Positions 52,930-61,822 of a DNA stretch of 64,000 nt are shown here, in pieces. The number at the start of each line of letters is the position of its first letter. Within the stretch, counting starts at the first letter, position 1. Under the pieces are notes generated by a model. The model did no database searches, was not told where the DNA came from, and worked only from the letters and a program-made list of their open reading frames with translations. Position numbers and translations under genes: made by a program. Source of the DNA: Labilithrix luteola (GTDB lineage Bacteria; Myxococcota_A; Polyangia; Polyangiales; Polyangiaceae); contig NZ_CP012333.1 in NCBI RefSeq assembly GCF_001263205.1, positions 2,294,001 through 2,358,000 on the forward strand. The letters are read 5' to 3'.

Positions 52930-54281
52930 GGATTCACTCCTTTCGTCGGATCCAGATGAATCAGAAATCCTCGTCGCAGCATCGCTTTGCCGACGGGCTG
53001 CGTCGTGTTCGCGACGAACCAGACGTCCTTCGGTGCTCCCGAGCCCCATATCCCTCGTACGTCCGCGAGCAGCGGCGTGACGCTGCCCGCCGGCGCGATG
53101 CCGACGAACGACCACTTCGTTCCGTCCCAATGTTGGACACGTCCGTAGTTCGCGCCCATCCAGACGTCCGATGCCGAGGTTCCCCAGAACGCGTAGATCT
53201 CGGCATAGACGCCGTCCGAGTACGTGTCGTTCACGCTCGAGAAGTCCGTGCCCACGGGCGCGCCGCCGTCGTCCGGAAGGACGACGCGCACGGGATAGTT
53301 GCGGTACCCGTCGCCATACGAAAGGAGTGCGCCGAACCACGCCTGATTGGACGCCGCGCTGAATGCTGCCGTCGCGTACGTCGACGAGCCGTTCCAATCA
53401 ATCTGTGCATACACGCTCGTCGGCGGTGTCACGTCCGTCCACGTGCCCGAGCCGTCGCGATGCACGATGTGACCGGCCGCACCGATCCAAACGTCGTTCG
53501 ACGAGCGCCCGGTCAGCATCGGGCACGTGCCCCATCCGCCGCTCGACAGCGAAGATGCCTGCTCGTCGACGCTCCAATCCGCGACGCCCGCGTCGACCGT
53601 TCCGAAGTGCGCGATGCGTATCGCTCCGCTGTTCGTGACGATCGGTGCCCAAACGTCGTTCGGGCCCGAACCCCAAACCGGGCAATAGCGGCGAACGTTG
53701 GCAAGACCGAGTGCGCTCGGGAACGTCACCGCGGTCCACGTGAGCTTCGTGGGATCGGCGCCTTCGCCGTGCCAGAGTCCCGTCGTGCTGCTCGCCCACA
53801 CGTCGTTCGGGCCGCTTGCCCAAATCGACGAAATGGCGTCACTCGCGGGCTTCGAGAAGAGAAGCTCGAGCTTCTGTCCGCGCAAGCGAAGCAAGCACGT
53901 GCTCGTCGGGCTGTTCTGCGTGTCGAGCGGACCGCAGCGACCGCCGATGTAGAGATTGCCAGATCCGTCGCTCCAGATGGCGTAGAACTGTGCTGCGCGG
54001 ACCGCGGCCTCGTCGGCGGGGTCGACCTGCGCTTGCGAAAGATCGACTTGGCAGAGTCCGGCCGGACTGCACGTCGTCGGAAGTCCGGCATCGGCGTCGA
54101 CGGCTCCGTCGGTGATCGCGTCGGAGGCGTCGCTCTCGACGACGACCGACGCATCACTTTTCGCGTCCGGGGCGTGTACGTCGATCGGTGCGTCGTTGTC
54201 GGTCGCGACAGCGCATGCCATGGGCCACGTCGCAGAGAGCACGAGCGTGCTCGCGACCACGATCCATCGTGCCTGTTTCAT
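52926..54281 (-). CDS. propeller lipoprotein 2, module D gene 6
   Basis: A 451-residue lipoprotein starting MKQARWIVVASTLVLSATW, with a lipobox ending PMAC. The motif CSPAGLCQVDLSQAQ corresponds to CSDAGWC in A1/A2. Blades: FYAIWSDGSGNLYIGG, SSIWASGPNDVWASSTTGLW, VWGSGPNDVWAPI, NDVWIGAAGHIVHRDGSGTW, SDVWMGANYGRVQHWDGTKW, DVWFVANTTQ. The C-terminus lacks HKTTP and the gene overlaps RCC1 by 4 nt, not 26. It is the orthologous position but has a different sequence history. Confidence 0.78.
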   Translation of the reverse strand: MKQARWIVVASTLVLSATWPMACAVATDNDAPIDVHAPDAKSDASVVVESDASDAITDGAVDADAGLPTTCSPAGLCQVDLSQAQVDPADEAAVRAAQFYAIWSDGSGNLYIGGRCGPLDTQNSPTSTCLLRLRGQKLELLFSKPASDAISSIWASGPNDVWASSTTGLWHGEGADPTKLTWTAVTFPSALGLANVRRYCPVWGSGPNDVWAPIVTNSGAIRIAHFGTVDAGVADWSVDEQASSLSSGGWGTCPMLTGRSSNDVWIGAAGHIVHRDGSGTWTDVTPPTSVYAQIDWNGSSTYATAAFSAASNQAWFGALLSYGDGYRNYPVRVVLPDDGGAPVGTDFSSVNDTYSDGVYAEIYAFWGTSASDVWMGANYGRVQHWDGTKWSFVGIAPAGSVTPLLADVRGIWGSGAPKDVWFVANTTQPVGKAMLRRGFLIHLDPTKGVNP

Positions 54282-55516
54282 CGTGCATCTCCTTGCGCGG
54301 ACGACACGGGCATGGCCAGCCGCACCACACCGCTCTCTCCGACGGCCCAAACATGATCGGCGTCGCTTCCCCATACGCCGTAGAGGTTCGGTTCTCCCGA
54401 CACGAGCGCGAGCGTCCACGAGCGCCATGCCCTTCCGTCGTAGTGGAGGACCGTGCCGTGATCGCCCACGACCCAAATGTCGTCGGCGCGACTTCCCCAG
54501 ATTCCGTTGAGCGTCTCGTTCGTGACCGGCGCGACGTAGTCGAGGATATTTCCCCGCGCCGCGCGGAAACGTCGAATCACGCCCGCGGTACCGACGAACC
54601 AAACGTCGTGCTCGTCGTTTCCCCATACGGCGCGCATCGGGCCGAGTGCCTGCGAGTCGAACGCCTCCGTCGTGGGAGTCTCTGCCGAGAGTTCCGTCAT
54701 GCGATAGACGGCTCCTCCGTTGTTGTCGGGATCGTCGTATCCGCACGTCCAAAGCGTGTCGCCGACCCCCCACGACGCCGAGACGAACCTGCGCGGGTCG
54801 CCGGAGCGGCAGAACGTCCCGACGGACCGCCACGCGACGAGCCCCGCATCGGCTCCGCCGTCACCGCTCCCTGCATCGTCGGTCGTGGAGGATGCCGCCC
54901 AGAGCATCGAGGTCGTATCGAGGGCGTGCGCGCAGCCGCCGCCTGCCCAAACGTCTCCACCGACGGACCACAGCGAGAGGAGCAACGTGTCGAGGCCGTA
55001 CATCGAGGGTGGGACGAACGCGACGTTCTCCCAGGAAGCGCTCGACGATCGTCGCCGGAAGAGCGCTCGCGAAGAACCTCCGACCCAGACGTCGCCGTTC
55101 GCGCCGAAGGCGACGGCCGACAACGTCCGATCCGTCACCGGCGACACGAGCGTCCAGCTCGTGCCGTCGAAGTGGAGGATCGTCCCGCCCGACCCGACCG
55201 CCCAAACATCGCTGGCACTCTTGCCGCGAATCGCGCGCAGCGCATGGAGCGGCGATAAAGGCGTCGCGACGGGACAAGCCGCGCTCGTCGTACAGGGATC
55301 GGCGATGTTGCCGGCGTCGCTCGCGTCGCTGGCGTCCGAACCGTCGAGAGCGCCGTCGATCTCTGCGTCGGGAATCGTCGTCAGCCCCGCGTCCGGAGGT
55401 CCGCCGGCGTCCTCATTTGCCTCCGCGCAGCTCGCGGCGGCGATGCAAAGGAGCGTGACGCCGAACACCCCCGCGATGCTCATGGTGCATCGTTTATGCG
55501 TGCACAGCGCACTCAT
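54278..55516 (-). CDS. propeller lipoprotein 1, module D gene 5
   Basis: The ATGA overlap sets the start at 55516 (MSALCTHKRCTMSIAGVFG), giving 412 residues; ATG 55483 (MSIAGVF) would remove a stretch not typical of a signal peptide. The lipobox ends AAASC. Blades: SDVWAVGSGGTILHFDGTSW, GDVWVGGSSRALFRR, GDVWAGGGC, HDVWFVGTAGVIRRF, DDIWVVGDHGTVLHYDGRAW and HVWAVGESGVVRLAM. It is coupled to neighbours by ATGA overlaps at both ends. Confidence 0.78.
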   Translation of the reverse strand: MSALCTHKRCTMSIAGVFGVTLLCIAAASCAEANEDAGGPPDAGLTTIPDAEIDGALDGSDASDASDAGNIADPCTTSAACPVATPLSPLHALRAIRGKSASDVWAVGSGGTILHFDGTSWTLVSPVTDRTLSAVAFGANGDVWVGGSSRALFRRRSSSASWENVAFVPPSMYGLDTLLLSLWSVGGDVWAGGGCAHALDTTSMLWAASSTTDDAGSGDGGADAGLVAWRSVGTFCRSGDPRRFVSASWGVGDTLWTCGYDDPDNNGGAVYRMTELSAETPTTEAFDSQALGPMRAVWGNDEHDVWFVGTAGVIRRFRAARGNILDYVAPVTNETLNGIWGSRADDIWVVGDHGTVLHYDGRAWRSWTLALVSGEPNLYGVWGSDADHVWAVGESGVVRLAMPVSSAQGDAR

Positions 55517-56919
55517 TTGGCCACCACGCCGGCGTCGCCGGTATCGCAAGGAACCTCGAGGCACGTTCCGTTGACGCACGGTTGACCATTGGCGACGTCA
55601 CACTGGTGTCCGCACCCTCCGCAGTTGAGCGGGTCGGTCGTCGTGAGGGTTTCGCACCCGTTGTCGAGGAGACCGTCGCAGTTCGCCCTGCCGGCCGCGC
55701 ACTGGTACGAGCAGACGCCCTGCTTGCACGCCGCCGAGCCGGTGTCGATCGCGCCGTCGAGCCACGTCCACGGACAGTACACGCCACACCCCCCGCAGTT
55801 CCCCGGGTCGTTCAACAAGTCGACGCAGCGATCGTTGTCGGCGGACCGACGACAGAGGGCTTTGCCCGCCTCGCACGAAATGCAGCGGCGACCTTTGCCG
55901 TCCTGGAGGTTTCCGCAGACCTCGCCGGCAGCGCATTTGACTCCGCAGGCACCGCAATTGTTCGGGTCGTTCGCAGGGTTGGTTTCGCAGCCGTCCGACG
56001 CGCAGCCCTTCCTCAAGTCACCGTTGCAGTCGAGGTACCCGCTCCAGTCACAACTCAGGGCGCCGCAAGCGCCCGCGCTGCAGCCGTACATCGTATGCGG
56101 AGGCATTTGCGAGCATTGCTCGTCGCGGGGAACCTCTGGGCAGACGTTTCCGCAGGCGCCACAGTTCGCCCCGTCGCTCGAGACGTCGACGCACTGGTAA
56201 CCGCAAAGGATCTGTCCGGGGGGACACTCGCATTTGCCGTCGACGCAGACCTGCGTGTACGAGCATTGCGTCCCGCACGCTCCGCAGTTGTCGTGCTCCT
56301 TTTTCAGGTCGAAGCATCGACCCGAGCAGAAGTCCGGTGCATCGGTCGGACACCCGCACTGGGCGGCGACGCAGGGGGTTCCCGCGGGGCAGACGTTTCC
56401 GCAGGCGCCGCAATTGTTGACGTCGCTCTGCACGTCGATCTCGCAGCCGTCCCCCGCGTATCCGTTGCAATCGCGGTAATACGGATACGTGCTCGTGTCG
56501 CACGTCGCAGTGCACTGGCCGCCGACGCACGCCGGGATCATCCCGTAGAAGTAGACCCAAGGATTGGACTTGGGCGTGGAAGAACCCGCGCCCTGACCAC
56601 AGCTGATCCCGCATCCGCCGCAATTGTTGAAGTCGCTCGACAGATCGGTCGAACACTGCGCGCTTCCGTTGCACGTGCCGTAGGGCGCAGGGCATCCTGC
56701 GTCGCCGTTGGCCGGGCACATCGCGATCGCCGCGTCCGGTCCGCCGTCGGTCGGTTTTCCCGCATCGTCCGTCGGGACGAACGTGGGATTTTCGTTCGGT
56801 GCGGGATCGCAAAAACCCGCGTCGCAATCCGTCCCGATCGCGACGCGCGCTTTCGACCCACACGCGATCATCGTCGCGGCGACGGCACCGAACGAGAGCA
56901 CGACCTTCATGTGCGTCAT
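55513..56919 (-). CDS. NCGxCG-repeat Cys-rich lipoprotein, module D gene 4
   Basis: A 468-residue protein, longer than its paralogues, starting MTHMKVVLSFGAVAAT with a lipobox ending MIAC. Seven NCGxCG units (the others have six) alternate with DCNGYAGDGCEID- and NCDGLLDNGCET-type segments. One unit is preceded by a CGCPTDAPDFCSGRC element. The C-terminus GQPCVNGTCLEVPC matches the family end. The start at 56919 gives a 4-nt overlap with the anti-sigma-position gene, which in A1, A2 and B is separated by a gap. Confidence 0.82.
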   Translation of the reverse strand: MTHMKVVLSFGAVAATMIACGSKARVAIGTDCDAGFCDPAPNENPTFVPTDDAGKPTDGGPDAAIAMCPANGDAGCPAPYGTCNGSAQCSTDLSSDFNNCGGCGISCGQGAGSSTPKSNPWVYFYGMIPACVGGQCTATCDTSTYPYYRDCNGYAGDGCEIDVQSDVNNCGACGNVCPAGTPCVAAQCGCPTDAPDFCSGRCFDLKKEHDNCGACGTQCSYTQVCVDGKCECPPGQILCGYQCVDVSSDGANCGACGNVCPEVPRDEQCSQMPPHTMYGCSAGACGALSCDWSGYLDCNGDLRKGCASDGCETNPANDPNNCGACGVKCAAGEVCGNLQDGKGRRCISCEAGKALCRRSADNDRCVDLLNDPGNCGGCGVYCPWTWLDGAIDTGSAACKQGVCSYQCAAGRANCDGLLDNGCETLTTTDPLNCGGCGHQCDVANGQPCVNGTCLEVPCDTGDAGVVAK

Positions 56920-57725
56920 CGCTCGTCTCCTTCGCGGTTCGAACCGGCGCGTGGTGCGTCCTGCGAGATCACGTCGCCCGCGCATGACGTGGCGATGCGC
57001 CGAGCGAGCGGTGACGTGCTCCGCGTGCGAACGAAGACCGAAGCCTCCGTCGTCGCGCGCGTTCGTTGGCCGAGGCCGCAGAGCGCGAGGACGCGGTCGA
57101 CGTCGCGTTCGTCGACGAAGAAGCCACGCGGGAACGAGCGGGAATGTTCGTCGAGCAGTTCGAGCGCCTTGTCGTACGCTCCGGCGCCGAGTGCACGGTT
57201 CGCTTCGCGCATGAGTTTCGTCTCCTTCTCGAGTGGATCGTCGCCGTCGCGCGCCGTCGTGGTGCGCAACGGCTTCGTGATGGAAGGCGCCGAGGGGAGG
57301 GCGCCTACCGGGACTGAGAGCTCCCGTTCGGGAGCCTCGTCCACGGGAGGATCGATGGGTCGTGCGGGTTCGTCGTCGTGCGGCGCCGAGGGAGCCGGAA
57401 GCGTCGAGTGCGTATCCCTCGGAGCGTCCCCGCGCGTCGACCCGCCGACGAACGAACGCACCACCATCGCGCCGACGACGACGAGCACGCCGACACCTAG
57501 GACGCCGGCCATTGGGGTGAACACACTGGCGCGTGCTTCGGGACGAGTCCCGCGCGACGCACGCGAGCCGACGGCGCCGGCGCCGGCGCCGGCGATCGGA
57601 AGCGCGGCCTCGCCTAGAATCCCGCGCAATTTGTTCCGAATGCGCTCGCGATCTCGAGCGCTCGCGGCGTATGCGTCGTCGAGCGGTGCGAGGAGGTCGC
57701 GCGCACTCGGATCTCGTTCGGTCAC
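56916..57725 (-). CDS. one-TM, TPR-like putative anti-sigma regulator, module D gene 3
   Basis: A 269-residue protein. The N-terminus (RDLLAPLDDAYAASARDRER) is helical; one TM helix (MAGVLGVGVLVVVGAMVV) is followed by a Pro/Asp-rich linker and a C-terminal helical domain with a TPR-like hairpin (LGAGAYDKALELLDEHSR, RVLALCGLGQRTRATTE). No zinc motif. The sigma gene overlaps by 4 nt. Basic residues before the TM suggest the N-terminus is cytoplasmic, where it could hold the sigma factor. Confidence 0.68.
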   Translation of the reverse strand: MTERDPSARDLLAPLDDAYAASARDRERIRNKLRGILGEAALPIAGAGAGAVGSRASRGTRPEARASVFTPMAGVLGVGVLVVVGAMVVRSFVGGSTRGDAPRDTHSTLPAPSAPHDDEPARPIDPPVDEAPERELSVPVGALPSAPSITKPLRTTTARDGDDPLEKETKLMREANRALGAGAYDKALELLDEHSRSFPRGFFVDERDVDRVLALCGLGQRTRATTEASVFVRTRSTSPLARRIATSCAGDVISQDAPRAGSNREGDER

Positions 57726-58336
57726 TTACCCCTCCATTGCTCTCGCGCCCGGTGCCGGTTCAGACCTTCTTGGATCTGTTCGCGTGCCGCCCGAAGCCGC
57801 GAACCGGCCGTCTTCACGTTGATGTCGAGAATCTCGGCGATCTCGGCGAGCGACTTTTGCTCCAGACCGGCGAGCACGAGCACCGCACGCTTTTCGACGT
57901 CGAGCCGATCGAGCAGCGTCTCGAGGAGACGCACGGTCTCGTTCACCCGTGCCGACGATTCCGGTTCGCGCGCGACCGGACCGGGAAGAGTGTCCAGGTC
58001 GTCGCCGCCGACGTTCTCGGTCCGTCCGACCAAGATCCGGCGCATCGAGCGGTGGTGATGAAGCACCGTTCGGGCCGCGATCGCGTACAGCCAGCCTCTC
58101 AGGTTGCCCGCGACGTAGTTGGGCAAGAGCTGATGGACGGCGAGGAAAATCTGCTGGACGACGTCGTCGACCTCGTTCGCTCGAACCCCCAGGCGACGCG
58201 CCGTCTGCCAAACGTAGTCGAAGTACTGTTCGTAGACGTCGACGAACGTAGGCGCGTCGGAAGCCGGCGCCTTCTCCTCCTGTATCTGTTGCACGCGGAA
58301 CAGCCGTGCCACGGAAGGACCCATCTTTCCGTTCAT
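57722..58336 (-). CDS. ECF sigma factor, module D gene 2
   Basis: A 204-residue ECF sigma factor. Region 2: VYEQYFDYVWQTARRLGV, EVDDVVQQIFLAVHQLLPNY, RGWLYAIAARTVLHHHRSMR. Region 4: LDVEKRAVLVLAGLEQKSLAE, then AEILDINVKTAGSRLRAAREQ. The recognition helix (NVKTAGSRLRAA) differs from A1/B and A2, so promoter specificity may have diverged. An N-terminal extension of about 25 residues is present. It starts 32 nt after the gene-1 stop. Confidence 0.88.
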   Translation of the reverse strand: MNGKMGPSVARLFRVQQIQEEKAPASDAPTFVDVYEQYFDYVWQTARRLGVRANEVDDVVQQIFLAVHQLLPNYVAGNLRGWLYAIAARTVLHHHRSMRRILVGRTENVGGDDLDTLPGPVAREPESSARVNETVRLLETLLDRLDVEKRAVLVLAGLEQKSLAEIAEILDINVKTAGSRLRAAREQIQEGLNRHRAREQWRGK

Positions 58337-58368
58337 TCCCGGCGTCCCAGGAAAATCTCAGACAAAAT

Positions 58369-59624
58369 TCAGAAAAGATTCAGGGCTGCCGCGATCGTGA
58401 AACGAGCGCTGAACGCGCCGATGTCGTAGAGCGCCACGTCCCCCTCTCCGGTCCCGAGCACGATACGAGGCGCGTTGGGGGCAAACCCCGCGTCGAGCTG
58501 GACCGTGGTGAAGAACCATCGCCCGAGGTGTGCTTCGCCACGCAGGCTCGCCCGGACTCCGAGCCAATTGACGCTGCTCGTCGTGGCGTTGCGGATACCG
58601 ACCCCCTGGCTCCGGAGGTGCTGGAGTGTACCGCCGAGACAGGCCCCGCTGCGGAGGACGTCGCCGAAGGGCGTCCAGCACGCGAACGCATCGCCGGTGA
58701 TCATGGCGAAGGTCGCGCCGCCGCCAGTACGTTCCGAAAAGCGTTCGTCACGCGTTTGCCAAACGGAGCCTCCGAGACCGACGCTCACGCGCCCCAGCGA
58801 GCCCTGGACGACGCCCCGAGCCCCGCCGTCGCTCTCGGAAGCGTTCCGAAGTCGAAAAGCGTGGCAGCCCCGATGGACACATGCCGCTCATTGGCCGTGG
58901 CCGGTTCCGCGGGAATGGGCCGGTGTTCGGGCACGCGTCGAGCTCTTGCGACGGTCATTTCGTCGCTCGTCGTCGGCCCATGATCGTCGGCCGGGAGCTT
59001 CACCGACGGCGGCGGTTCATTCGCGGCCATATCGTTTTGCGACGATGGCCTGTCGAGCGCCGTCGCGATCACGAGCGCGGTCGCTTCGGCAAGGGTGAGG
59101 CAGCTCGCGGACTGGGCTTTGCGCGTCTCCTCGACCGCGCCCGTCCGAACGACGACGACGAGCTCGTAGCGATGGTCCTTCTCGATGACCTTCGCCGCGG
59201 CATGCACGGTCCGAGGTGCGTTGGTCGAGGCCTCTGCGAGCGCTCTCTCCTCGACGAACTCCGAGCTCGGACACTCCGGAGGAGCACTCCAAACGAGATC
59301 GACGGCTCGCTGCGAGGTCTCTGCGTCCGCGTGCCTTTGCGCGCAGACCACCGCGAGAGCGAACGCGGCAGCAACGAGACGACGCGACCAGGAGCGAAGC
59401 TCCAGGAGCTCGTCTCGCTCGTTCGCTGCGAGGCTGTCAGCCTTCGCGCTGCCGGCGTCCTTTTCGGCGTCTTTCACGCACGCCCGAAGCGCCGTCTCCG
59501 TCAGGTCAAGATCCGTAGCTACCTGTCGGATCGTTCGGTCCCCGACCTTGCACAGCCGAACGGCTTCGGTCTTGAATTCCGGAGTAAACGACCTCCGTGC
59601 ACGTCGTGCCTGCTGCTCCGCCAT
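58369..59624 (-). pseudogene. exported gene-1 protein fused to an IS3 orfA start and frameshifted, module D
   Basis: The frame starts at ATG 59624 as IS3 OrfA (RRSFTPEFKTEAVRLCKVGD, TIRQVATDLDLTETALRACV, ANERDELLELR) and then joins in frame at about 59400 to the signal peptide of a module gene 1 (SWSRRLVAAAFALAVVCAQR), followed by VDLVWSAPPECPSSEFVEE and the second conserved Cys (CLTLAEATALVIATALD). The native start was apparently replaced. A missing G near 58819 breaks the frame; beyond it the barrel-like end continues (GSLGRVSVGLGGSVW, ending FTIAAALNLF). As written it is a chimaera with an internal signal peptide, so export is doubtful. Confidence 0.78.
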
Positions 59625-59665
59625 CGAACACTCCCCGCGCATCTTCGCGCGTTTCGGGGTGTCCA
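59395..59665 (-). mobile_element. IS3-type left end and truncated orfA
   Basis: On the minus strand TGGACACCCC (59665-59656) begins a sequence matching 37988-38040 on the plus strand (both carry GGACACCCC, GCGCGGG-AGTGTTCGATG). OrfA starts at 59624 after GGGGAG. The element ends abruptly after ELLELR, inside the normal orfA, with no orfB or right end. It is the 5' portion of the chimaeric gene described above. Confidence 0.72.
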
Positions 59666-59895
59666 CGGAAGCGGGGGATGATCAGCATCGGCGCCGATGG
59701 TCTCCGGAGACATGGCCTGGTGTTCGAGATGCCTCGGCTCGTTGAGCCTGGCCGGACTGTCTCTAGACGACGCACGCGCGAAGCTACTGGAGCACCTCAG
59801 ACGGCGCCGAAGAAGGCCGCGGCCTCCGCCCGATCGCAAAGCCGCGTCGCTACCTCCCGATCTCCATCTCGGACGCCCCCAGGGCTTCTCCGCCC

Positions 59896-60340
59896 ATGGG
59901 AGCGCCCTTCGTCCTCGATCACGTGTTCGTCTTCGCTCGGCCCGGCGGTCCGGAAGCCTCGGCGCTTGCGGCACTCGGATTGACCGACGGCGAGGGCAAG
60001 ACGCACCTCGGACAGGGCACCGCTAATCGCTGCTTCTTCTTTCAGAGCGCGTTCCTCGAGCTCATCTGGGTGCACGACGAGCAAGAAGCGCGGAGCGCGG
60101 CGATCGCGAGAACTGGCCTTTGGGAGCACTCCCAATATCGGCAAACGGGCGCGTGTCCGTTCGGGATTTGTCTGCGCGCCGCGGAGCCTGAAAACTCCGC
60201 GCCTCCGTTCGAGACGTGGGGCGATCGCCCGCCCCACGTCCCGACGGGCTCCGAGATTCCGGTCGCCGTCGCCGCTTCGTTCGCGGAGCGCTCGCGGGCC
60301 ACTCGAAGCTGGAGAGCCGCGGTCTCGCCGTCGCTGGTCA
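59896..60340 (+). pseudogene. VOC/glyoxalase-like protein, 3' truncated
   Basis: ATG 59896 begins MGAPFVLDHVFVFARPGGPE, then LGLTDGEGKTHLGQGTANRC, FFFQSAFLELIWVHDEQEAR and GACPFGICLRAAEPENSAPP, which fits a glyoxalase-3-like family. After about residue 130 (EIPVAVAASFAERS) the similarity is lost and the frame runs antisense into the SDR gene to 60456. The gene thus lacks its last third. The 229-nt region before it (59667-59895) shows no other gene. Confidence 0.65.
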
Positions 60341-61102
60341 AAGACGTGCGACGCCTCCGTCGACGGCGAGGGTCTGTCCGGTCACGAAGCTCGCGCCATC
60401 CGAAGTCAGGAACGAGACGGCGCTCATCAGGTCCTCCGGCGTACCGGTCCGCTTGATCGCCTGGGCTGCGAGCACCTTGTCGAAGAGCCCCAGTTCGTGT
60501 TGGCGGCCTGCGAGTGTTCCTGGGGTTCGGACCATACCAGGCGCGATCACATTGACGGTAACGCCGAATTCACCGATCTCTGCTGCAAGACTGCGTGCAA
60601 AGCCAATCACGCCGCCCTTGCTGGCCGCATAGGCGACCAGCCCTGGCGGTCCGGTGTGGAACGCCGTCGATGCCACGAGCACGATCCGTCCCCAGCCCTT
60701 CGCCTTCATTCCTGGGAGGAAGGCATGGGTGAGGTGGAAGGCGGAGTCGAGGTTGACGCCCATGACCTTCCGCCACGTCGACCAGTCGGTCTCCTCGAAC
60801 GCGACAACGGGGTAGATGCCCGCGTTGTGGACGAGAATGTCAGCGCCTCCGAAGCGGTCGGCAACGGCCCGGGCGAAGCGCGCGACGCTGTCCGGGTCCG
60901 CGACGTCCGTCGGTACGGCGAACGCTGCGCCACCGGCGTCCTCGATCAGCCGCACGGTCTGCTCGGCAGGGCCGAGGTCGGCGATGGCGACGGCGTGGCC
61001 GTCCGCCGCCAGGCGCAGCGCATAGGCCTGACCGATGCCGGCGGCGGCCCCCGTCACGACGGCGACCCTGCGGTGCGCCTCGTGCATTGTCGTGGAAGTC
61101 AT
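60338..61102 (-). CDS. SDR-family oxidoreductase
   Basis: A 254-residue classical short-chain dehydrogenase starting MTSTTMHEAHRRVAV with GGAGGAG upstream. Cofactor motif VVTGAAAGIGQAYALRL; ILVHNAGIYPVV; catalytic Ser-Tyr-Lys in ASTAFHTG and LVAYAASKGGVIGFARSL; PG motif APGMVRTPGTL; the end is FVTGQTLAVDGG. Acidic AIADLGP after strand 2 suggests NAD. It is the last gene of a minus-strand set (YceI, pirin fragment, SnoaL-like, SDR) opposite a LysR gene. Confidence 0.92.
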   Translation of the reverse strand: MTSTTMHEAHRRVAVVTGAAAGIGQAYALRLAADGHAVAIADLGPAEQTVRLIEDAGGAAFAVPTDVADPDSVARFARAVADRFGGADILVHNAGIYPVVAFEETDWSTWRKVMGVNLDSAFHLTHAFLPGMKAKGWGRIVLVASTAFHTGPPGLVAYAASKGGVIGFARSLAAEIGEFGVTVNVIAPGMVRTPGTLAGRQHELGLFDKVLAAQAIKRTGTPEDLMSAVSFLTSDGASFVTGQTLAVDGGVARL

Positions 61103-61136
61103 CCCTCTCCTCCTTCGATTGTGCTGTACCGGCGGC

Positions 61137-61607
61137 TCACTGGTGGGCGACAGGCGCGGCGCGACCACTGGTCGGCGTCTCGCCACTGATCTCCTGGAGG
61201 AACTTGCCAAAGTTGCCGTCGGACCAGTGCTCGACCGATTGGCCACCGACGACGCGGTCGATGGAGATGCCGCTGAGGGAGACCTCGCGGCCAGACGCCG
61301 GGATGCCCAGGATCGTCCCCGTATGCACGCCTCCGAAGCGCCAGCGGGTGACGACCTTCTCGCCCTCCGCGAACTGGTCGAGGATCTCCAGCTTGTATCC
61401 CGAGAGAGATTTGGTGAGCTCGATGTCGCCGTCGATCCAGGCACCGCGCTGGTTCGGACCGTCGAACCCGTGGAGCACGACGTCCTTCGAGATGTACCGG
61501 TCGAAGCCACCGGCCAGGTCGCCGTTGTAGCTAGTGTAGAAGGCTGCGGCGACCTCCTTCGGTGACAGGCGCGCCTGGGCCTCCTCGGTAGTGCGGTTGA
61601 TAGCCAT
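61137..61607 (-). CDS. SnoaL-like (NTF2-fold) protein
   Basis: A 156-residue protein starting MAINRTTEEAQARLS with AAGGAG 7 nt upstream. SPKEVAAAFYTSYNGDLAGG, DRYISKDVVLHGFDG, GEKVVTRWRFGGVHTGTILG and VSLSGISIDRVVGGQSVEHW are typical of SnoaL-like polyketide-cyclase or ester-cyclase family proteins (NTF2 fold). Substrate unknown. It lies 34 nt upstream of the SDR gene in the same operon. Confidence 0.85.
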   Translation of the reverse strand: MAINRTTEEAQARLSPKEVAAAFYTSYNGDLAGGFDRYISKDVVLHGFDGPNQRGAWIDGDIELTKSLSGYKLEILDQFAEGEKVVTRWRFGGVHTGTILGIPASGREVSLSGISIDRVVGGQSVEHWSDGNFGKFLQEISGETPTSGRAAPVAHQ

Positions 61608-61822
61608 GTTCTTGCTCCTTCCTGATGCGATCGAGCCCGGTCGGGCCGACTCATTGACATTTATTGTTAATGGGTCAATTCGACATTCGAGCGTCAATCC
61701 GAACTGTGCATACTGGGCATGCAGACTTTTCGTGTTCGACCGTGTCGTATGGATATCGACGTGGGCATTGAATTGTTCCTGTTGATGGGAACGAAGTCGC
61801 GAGCGTGCCTCATGCCCAGATC

